Shown here: positions 59,608 through 64,000 of the stretch, piece by piece
Numbering within the stretch: the first letter of the stretch is position 1
Layout: every line of letters begins with the position of its first letter
Origin: an uncultured Eubacteriales bacterium
GTDB taxonomy: Bacteria; Bacillota; Clostridia; Oscillospirales; QAMX01
Length of the DNA: 64,000 bases
Assembly (NCBI GenBank): GCA_934546935.1
Contig: CAKTEH010000004.1
Location: 1 to 64,000, forward strand
Direction of reading: 5' to 3'
Translations under genes and position numbers: made by a program
Notes under the pieces: generated by a model
Database searches by the model: none
Told to the model about the DNA's origin: nothing
What the model saw: only the letters and a program-made list of their open reading frames with translations

Positions 59608-60993
59608 ATGCAGTACGATATTATTATTATTGGAGCGGGTCCCGGCGGGATTTTTTCCGCATATGAGCTCAGCCGGATTGCCCCCCAGCTTAGAATCGCG
59701 GTGTTCGAAGGCGGTGCGCCGCTGGAAAAACGCCGCTGCCCGATTGACGGGAAAAAGGTAAAAAGCTGCATTAAGTGTGCAAATTGCGCGATTATGAAAG
59801 GGTTTGGCGGGGCAGGGGCTTTTTCTGATGGAAAATATAATATTACCAACGAGTTCGGCGGCACGTTATATGAGCATATCGGCCGTGACGAGGCGCTTGA
59901 GCTGATGTATTACGTCGATCAGATCAACCTCAAATATGGCGGCGAGGGTACAAAGCTTTACACGACTTCCGATTCCAAATTCAAAAAGCTCTGTCTGCAA
60001 AATAAGCTCCGCCTGCTTGACGCTTCTGTACGCCATCTCGGCACGGACATCAATTATGTAGTCCTTGAAAACCTTTATACGTTGTTAAAGCAGCAGGTGG
60101 ATTTTTACTTTTATACGGAAATAGAAAGCGTGATAAAAGCAGACAGCGGTTATAAAGTAAAAACAAAGGACAGCGTATATACCTGTACCGACTGTATTAT
60201 TTCCGTTGGGCGCAGCGGAAGCAAATGGATGGAAAAGGTCTGCCAGGAGATGGATATCCCCACGCATTCCAATCGTGTGGATATTGGTGTGCGCGTTGAA
60301 CTTCCGGCGGCTGTGTTTTCTCATGTAACCGACGAACTGTATGAAAGTAAGATCGTTTACCGGACGGAAAAGTTTGAAGATATGGTGCGTACTTTCTGCA
60401 TGAACCCCAATGGCATTGTTGTAAATGAAAATACCAACGGGATTGTGACGGTGAATGGACACAGCTACGAGGATCCGAAGCTGCATACGGCCAATACCAA
60501 TTTTGCCCTGTTGGTTGCCAAACATTTTTCTGAGCCCTTTAAGGACAGCAATGGCTATGGTGAAAGCATCGCGCGGCTTTCCAATATGCTCGGCGGCGGA
60601 GTCATGGTGCAGCGCTTTGGCGACCTGATCCGCGGCCGGCGTTCCACTCCTGCACGGATCAATGAAAGCTGGGTGCGCCCGACGCTTGCGGCGACGCCAG
60701 GCGACTTGAGCCTGGTCCTGCCAAAGCGGATCCTCGACGGGATTATTGAAATGATATATGCGCTGGATAAAATTGCGCCGGGTACGGCAAACGACGATAC
60801 GCTGCTTTACGGCGTCGAAGTGAAATTCTATAATATGGAAGTCGAAATTGATGAAAATCTGGAGACCCGCCAGAAAGGGCTGTTTATCATTGGGGATGGC
60901 AGCGGGGTAACGCATTCGCTTTCCCATGCTTCGGCAAGCGGTGTATATGTTGCGCGTTATATTGCCGGACGGAACGAAGCTTGCGTACGCTAA
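59608..60993 (+). CDS. NAD(P)/FAD-dependent oxidoreductase (HI0933/Rossmann type)
   Basis: 461-aa flavoprotein. The N-terminal ADP-binding motif is YDIIIIGAGPGGIFSAYELS. Other family features are CPIDGKKVKSCIKCANCAIMKGFGGAGAFSDGKYN and GRSGSKWMEKVC, with GLFIIGDGSGVTHSLSHASASGVYVARYI at the end closing the FAD site. Close relatives are uncharacterised flavoproteins sometimes called dehydrogenases. ATG 59608 follows AAAGGA; an upstream ATG (59599) overlaps the site. A terminator-like hairpin in the leader may regulate it. Confidence 0.82.
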   Translation: MQYDIIIIGAGPGGIFSAYELSRIAPQLRIAVFEGGAPLEKRRCPIDGKKVKSCIKCANCAIMKGFGGAGAFSDGKYNITNEFGGTLYEHIGRDEALELMYYVDQINLKYGGEGTKLYTTSDSKFKKLCLQNKLRLLDASVRHLGTDINYVVLENLYTLLKQQVDFYFYTEIESVIKADSGYKVKTKDSVYTCTDCIISVGRSGSKWMEKVCQEMDIPTHSNRVDIGVRVELPAAVFSHVTDELYESKIVYRTEKFEDMVRTFCMNPNGIVVNENTNGIVTVNGHSYEDPKLHTANTNFALLVAKHFSEPFKDSNGYGESIARLSNMLGGGVMVQRFGDLIRGRRSTPARINESWVRPTLAATPGDLSLVLPKRILDGIIEMIYALDKIAPGTANDDTLLYGVEVKFYNMEVEIDENLETRQKGLFIIGDGSGVTHSLSHASASGVYVARYIAGRNEACVR

Positions 60994-61077
60994 GGCCAGA
61001 CAGGTAATCTGCGGGAAAAGGACGGGTGTCCCAGACTTGAGATGTCCGTTTCTTTCCTTAAAATCGTTTTTAACGGC

Positions 61078-61106
61078 TTGGCAAATGGAGGAAAATGGTA
61101 TATAAT
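61078..61106 (+). promoter_or_regulatory. Promoter of the DUF3737 gene
   Basis: TTGGCA (61078-61083), 17 bases, TATAAT (61101-61106). Confidence 0.7.
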
Positions 61107-61137
61107 AAAATCAAAATAAAAGCAATGGAGACAGACG

Positions 61138-61980
61138 ATGGAAATCTATAAGAATCTGGTTATGGACGAGGAGCGTGCCCTGTATGGGCTGCATGGCGCC
61201 CGGATCGAAGCCTGCCGTTTCGAGGGCCCCGCAGATGGGGAATCTGCGATCAAAGAATGCGCTGATCTGGAAATTGAAAATTGTGATTTCCTTTTGCGTT
61301 ATCCGCTGTGGCATGTAACCAATGCACAGATGAAAAATTGCCGGATGACGCAGACCTGCCGCGCCGCACTGTGGTATGATCGAAACGTATCGATTAACGA
61401 TAGTGTTCTGGGCGGCATCAAAGCCCTGCGGGAATGCGATAATTCCATGCTTTCCGGCTGTGAGATTGAATCGACGGAGTTTGGCTGGTTCTGCCGCGGC
61501 GTGAAAGTCGAAGACTGTTCCCTCAGTTCGGAATACCCTTTCCTGCAAACCCGGGATATGGAGATTGAACGGCTGAAAATGAAGGGAAAATATTCCTTCC
61601 AATATGTAGAAAACTGTGTTATCCGCAATAGCATTCTGGATACCAAGGACGCCTTTTGGCACAGCCGCAACGTTACGGTATATGACAGCGTGATTAAGGG
61701 CGAATATCTTGCCTGGTATTCGCAGAATTTACATCTTATACGCTGCAAAATCATCGGGACCCAGCCACTTTGCTATTGTAAAGGTCTGGTGTTGGAAGAC
61801 TGTGAAATGGAAGCCTGCGACCTTTCGTTTGAAAACAGCGAAGTGAAAGCAACTGTGCGCGGCTCTATTGACAGCGTCAAAAACCCGGTTTCCGGATATA
61901 TCCGTGCCGGTGCGATCGGCGAAGTCATTTTGGATGCGCATCTTCCCAAAAACGCCGACTGTAAAATTGAGCTTATATAA
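61138..61980 (+). CDS. DUF3737-family right-handed beta-helix protein
   Basis: 280-aa protein made of short repeating strands with regularly spaced Asn/Cys (IENCDFLL, MKNCRMTQ, INDSVLGG, LSGCEIES, VEDCSLSS, VENCVIRNSILDT, VYDSVIKG, IRCKIIG, LEDCEMEA). This is the pattern of parallel beta helices. DUF3737 members occur widely in gut Firmicutes with no known function. There is no signal peptide. GGAGAC precedes the ATG. The gene is monocistronic with its own promoter and terminator. Confidence 0.83.
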   Translation: MEIYKNLVMDEERALYGLHGARIEACRFEGPADGESAIKECADLEIENCDFLLRYPLWHVTNAQMKNCRMTQTCRAALWYDRNVSINDSVLGGIKALRECDNSMLSGCEIESTEFGWFCRGVKVEDCSLSSEYPFLQTRDMEIERLKMKGKYSFQYVENCVIRNSILDTKDAFWHSRNVTVYDSVIKGEYLAWYSQNLHLIRCKIIGTQPLCYCKGLVLEDCEMEACDLSFENSEVKATVRGSIDSVKNPVSGYIRAGAIGEVILDAHLPKNADCKIELI

Positions 61981-62102
61981 TGTTTGTACTGCCTGCGGAA
62001 TGCTTGGGCCGTGGATGGCAGCGCAGGTAATTTTGCAGACCGCCTTATAAATCGGAATTGGGTATGCCGCCTGGGCGAATATGAATAGTTGTCTGGACAT
62101 GA

Positions 62103-62141
62103 AAAAACGCCTGGAAAATTTACAAGTTTTTCAGGCGTTTT
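62103..62141 (+). terminator. Terminator after the DUF3737 gene
   Basis: AAAACGCCTG...CAGGCGTTTT stem (62103-62118 and 62126-62141) followed by TCTGC; its A/T arms supply the U-run. Confidence 0.65.
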
Positions 62142-62237
62142 CTGCATAAATAGACGCTGGTATGCGTTTTAGGAGGGCAGGGTAAACGGACGGCAGATAA
62201 ATTATGTTTTTAAAAAATATATCTGGATTGTTGATAG

Positions 62238-62266
62238 TTGACGTCCGGTTTGTTTTATGTTATGTT
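62238..62266 (+). promoter_or_regulatory. Promoter of the P-loop gene
   Basis: TTGACG (62238-62243), 17 bases, TATGTT (62261-62266), in AT-rich DNA. The leader of about 140 bases includes a GCATGAAAC/GTTTCATGC hairpin. Confidence 0.55.
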
Positions 62267-62413
62267 TCTAGCATAAACTATAAATGAGAGAGGATAAGCG
62301 CAATGATTATGTTTTTAAAATTAAGAAGTATGTAATTGCATGAAACTTTTGATAAATAGTTTCATGCGTTATAGGTGTATTAACGAAGAACTATTTAATC
62401 AAGGAGTGTAATT

Positions 62414-63100
62414 ATGATATTTCAGGATAATGTAGTCAGAGAGTATTTGAAAAACGTTTATTTTATAGCTGGGACGCCATGCGGCGGGAAAACGACCGTT
62501 TCCCGGGCGCTTGGGAAAAAATATAATATCCCGGTATATGATATAGATGAGAAATTCTCCATTCATCAGCAGATGTCTGATCCGGCATTTCAGCCGTCCA
62601 TGAATCAAAGATTTAAAGACGCCGATGCGTTCTTCAGCCGGAGCGTGGAAGAATATAGGAACTGGCTGATTCAAAACACGTGGGAACAGCTGGAATTTGT
62701 ATTGCTGGATTTGATTCAGCTTTCAAAAAACGAAGCAATTTTGTGCGACTGTCAACTCTCGATAGTAGAAGCCAAGAGGATAACACAACCGTCGAAAATT
62801 GCATTTATGCTGAAGAACCCAAATAATTTGGTAGATGACTATTGTAATCGTCCGGATCATACGGATTTTCGTGATTTCATCTACAGTGCTACAGATGTGG
62901 AAAAAGCAAAGGCTGTTTGTAATGAGACTTTATGGACCTTAAATCGGAAACAATACGATGATGTAAAAGCAAGCCGTTATTTTTGGCTCGAACATGATGG
63001 AAACAGGAGCGTAGACGAGTCTGTAAAGCTTGTTGCGCAGCATTTTGGCTGGAAATGCTCAAACGATTTGGGTGTGGTTAAAGTTGAAAAGGATACGTAA
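62414..63100 (+). CDS. P-loop kinase-like NTPase
   Basis: 228-aa protein. The Walker A motif is FIAGTPCGGKTTVSRALGKKY (residues 18-38), as in shikimate/adenylate kinase-like folds, followed by VYDIDEKF. LLDLIQLSKNEAILCDCQL may be the Walker B region. It could phosphorylate a small molecule or an antibiotic-like substrate, but I do not recognise the family. AAGGAG precedes the ATG. Its DNA and flanks are clearly more AT-rich than the rest of the window, suggesting recent acquisition. Confidence 0.68.
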   Translation: MIFQDNVVREYLKNVYFIAGTPCGGKTTVSRALGKKYNIPVYDIDEKFSIHQQMSDPAFQPSMNQRFKDADAFFSRSVEEYRNWLIQNTWEQLEFVLLDLIQLSKNEAILCDCQLSIVEAKRITQPSKIAFMLKNPNNLVDDYCNRPDHTDFRDFIYSATDVEKAKAVCNETLWTLNRKQYDDVKASRYFWLEHDGNRSVDESVKLVAQHFGWKCSNDLGVVKVEKDT

Positions 63101-63487
63101 CTGGCTAAAGCGTTTATGAAATTCGTTAATGCCTGTTTCCGGATTGAAGTCCGGCGGCAATAGCACGGATGATAAAAACGTGGGTATTTGCATAATAGGA
63201 AGCTGAATTTTTGGCAGTCATGGATAAAAAGACCGTTAGCATGACGCTGGCTTGAAATTGGATATTTATCCAGGCGTGTCCGATGTTTATGTTTCAGAGA
63301 CGTATTGCAGCCAAAGAATGCGTAAGAAATTTATCGCATATACATTAGACGAGTAAGAGTAATCGCCTGTTTGCCAAAAAATTGAAATCCTGATATTTGT
63401 GTATGTAGCATGTTTGGGTTTCCCTCAGCTTAACAAAAAACCAGCGCAAAAAGTCTTGTACTTTTGGACGGGGCTCATAAAACAGTT
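63101..63487. other. AT-rich intergenic stretch
   Basis: No gene with a start and ribosome binding site is visible. The sequence is AT-rich like the preceding P-loop gene and may be part of the same acquired segment or a decayed gene. Confidence 0.4.
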
Positions 63488-63522
63488 AAACCGGCCTATG
63501 ACGTAATCATAGGCCGGTTTTT
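63488..63522 (+). terminator. Plus-strand terminator without a nearby gene
   Basis: A perfect 14-bp stem (63488-63501 and 63507-63520) is followed by TT and TGCATCTTT. It may serve read-through from the P-loop gene or an unseen small RNA. Confidence 0.65.
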
Positions 63523-63652
63523 GCATCTTTGTCTATGTAATATGGCTTAACAAATTCATGTAATGCCTTTTCATTCAACATATCTATATCACCCCAAATT
63601 CTTATTTATTGATCTGTTTTTATCTTATCACACGAAATCAAAATATATAAGA

Positions 63653-63684
63653 ACAGGCACAGCAGATCATTCTGTTGTGCCTGT
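63653..63684 (-). terminator. proA terminator
   Basis: A 14-base stem (63653-63666 and 63671-63684, one wobble) is followed on the minus strand by TCTTATATATTTTG. Confidence 0.75.
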
Positions 63685-63731
63685 AAACCATCTTATGATG
63701 CCGCCCTTTGCGCTGGTTTTTCTGGTTTCGA

Positions 63732-64000
63732 TTATCGAACCTGGCCTTCCCCATGGATTTTATACTTCATGGAACACAGTTCACGCAAGCCTAACGGGCC
63801 GCGGGCATGCAATTTTTGGGTAGAAATGCCGATTTCCGCGCCGAGGCCGAATTCGCCTCCGTCCGTAAAACGGGTTGATGCGTTGTGATAAACTGCAGCC
63901 GCATCTACGTTTTCCAGGAAATGCGCTGCAGCCATATCGTCCTGTGTAAGGATCGCTTCGCTGTGGCCGGTCCCATAGCGCTGGATATGCGCAAGCGCTT
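63732..64000 (-). CDS. proA: Gamma-glutamyl phosphate reductase, C-terminal part
   Basis: The partial minus-strand frame ends at TAA 63734-63732 and runs off the window. It reads AHIQRYGTGHSEAILTQDDMAAAHFLENVDAAAVYHNASTRFTDGGEFGLGAEIGISTQKLHARGPLGLRELCSMKYKIHGEGQVR, of which the STRFTDGGEFGLGAEIGISTQK block is diagnostic for ProA. The enzyme reduces glutamyl-5-phosphate to the semialdehyde in proline synthesis. Only about 89 residues are visible. proB is expected upstream, beyond the window. Confidence 0.93.
   Translation of the reverse strand, partial: ALAHIQRYGTGHSEAILTQDDMAAAHFLENVDAAAVYHNASTRFTDGGEFGLGAEIGISTQKLHARGPLGLRELCSMKYKIHGEGQVR

Noticed and set aside
59325..59864. 179-aa minus-strand frame between yunB and the FAD oxidoreductase
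   Set aside because: It is antisense to the oxidoreductase start and covers its promoter and leader terminator; no family features.
63563..63823. 86-aa plus-strand frame before proA
   Set aside because: Runs through the proA terminator and antisense into proA; no ribosome binding site.
1..64000. CRISPR array, complete insertion sequence or prophage
   Set aside because: No regularly spaced repeats, transposase genes or phage structural modules were seen beyond the short relic at the left edge.

Overview
The window looks like a chromosomal segment of an anaerobic Bacillota, most likely class Clostridia. The evidence is flavin-based electron bifurcation (NfnAB), a PPi-type phosphofructokinase, oxygen-labile class I fumarase, a sporulation YunB homologue, a Mn-catalase of the CotJC type, a T-box leader, and RluA, LigA, RodA and SpoVB-type genes with Gram-positive ribosome binding sites. 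Base composition is moderate and codon use is even, except for two visibly foreign ends. An order-level placement (for example Oscillospirales) is only a guess.

Layout. 1-520: relic of a phage or mobile element, with the tail of an unknown gene fused to an N-terminally deleted reverse transcriptase. 650-6477 (minus): nfnAB, an AEC-type exporter, then rodA-like with a D-2-hydroxyacid dehydrogenase. 6564-11900: metA with acetyl-CoA-type signature, a metallophosphoesterase, an HtrA protease, a HEAT protein and an aldo/keto reductase. 11962-18794 (minus): ECF sigma/anti-sigma pair, SGNH esterase, a cobalamin-riboswitch operon (DUF4430 lipoprotein plus ECF S-component), alaA behind a T-box, a RluA pseudouridine synthase and a tiny Cys-rich protein. 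18939-28786: glycerate kinase, DUF4097 membrane protein, two-subunit fumarase, Na/Pi cotransporter divergent from a PhoP/PhoR-type pair, peptidase E behind SOS-like boxes, RidA. 28888-44726: flippase, ferredoxin-type AKR with PepD, a glycosidase, a second sigma/membrane protein/lipoprotein operon followed by an MBOAT/DHHW acetylation pair, a BlaI/BlaR1-like pair under a perfect operator, an XRE-membrane protein and Mn-catalase. 44922-64000: tRNA-Leu(CAA), a hydrolase/HAD cluster, fba and pfp, a GH5-like glycosidase, an Orn/Lys/Arg decarboxylase, a CE15-like esterase, a glycosyltransferase with ligA, yunB, an FAD oxidoreductase with a terminator in its leader, DUF3737, an AT-rich P-loop gene and the end of proA.

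How the genes fit together. Central carbon flow is represented by fba, pfp, glycerate kinase and fumarase. NfnAB balances ferredoxin, NADH and NADPH. Phosphate sensing (PhoPR) sits back to back with a phosphate importer across PhoP-box-like repeats. Several cytoplasmic carbohydrate-active enzymes without signal peptides (SGNH, GH42/35-like, GH5-like, CE15-like) suggest intracellular processing of imported plant oligosaccharides. Surface functions include RodA, the flippase, MBOAT/DHHW, HtrA, a glycolipid-type glycosyltransferase and two sigma/anti-sigma modules. Many transcription units end in clear intrinsic terminators, and several are preceded by sigma-A promoters with 17-base spacers.

Most notable regulatory observations: an alanine-type T-box on alaA, a B12 riboswitch on a candidate corrinoid-uptake pair, SOS-like boxes on peptidase E, PhoP-box repeats, and an orphan terminator in the leader of the FAD oxidoreductase. 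No CRISPR array, complete prophage or complete insertion sequence was seen. I did not find a convincing new multi-gene system.
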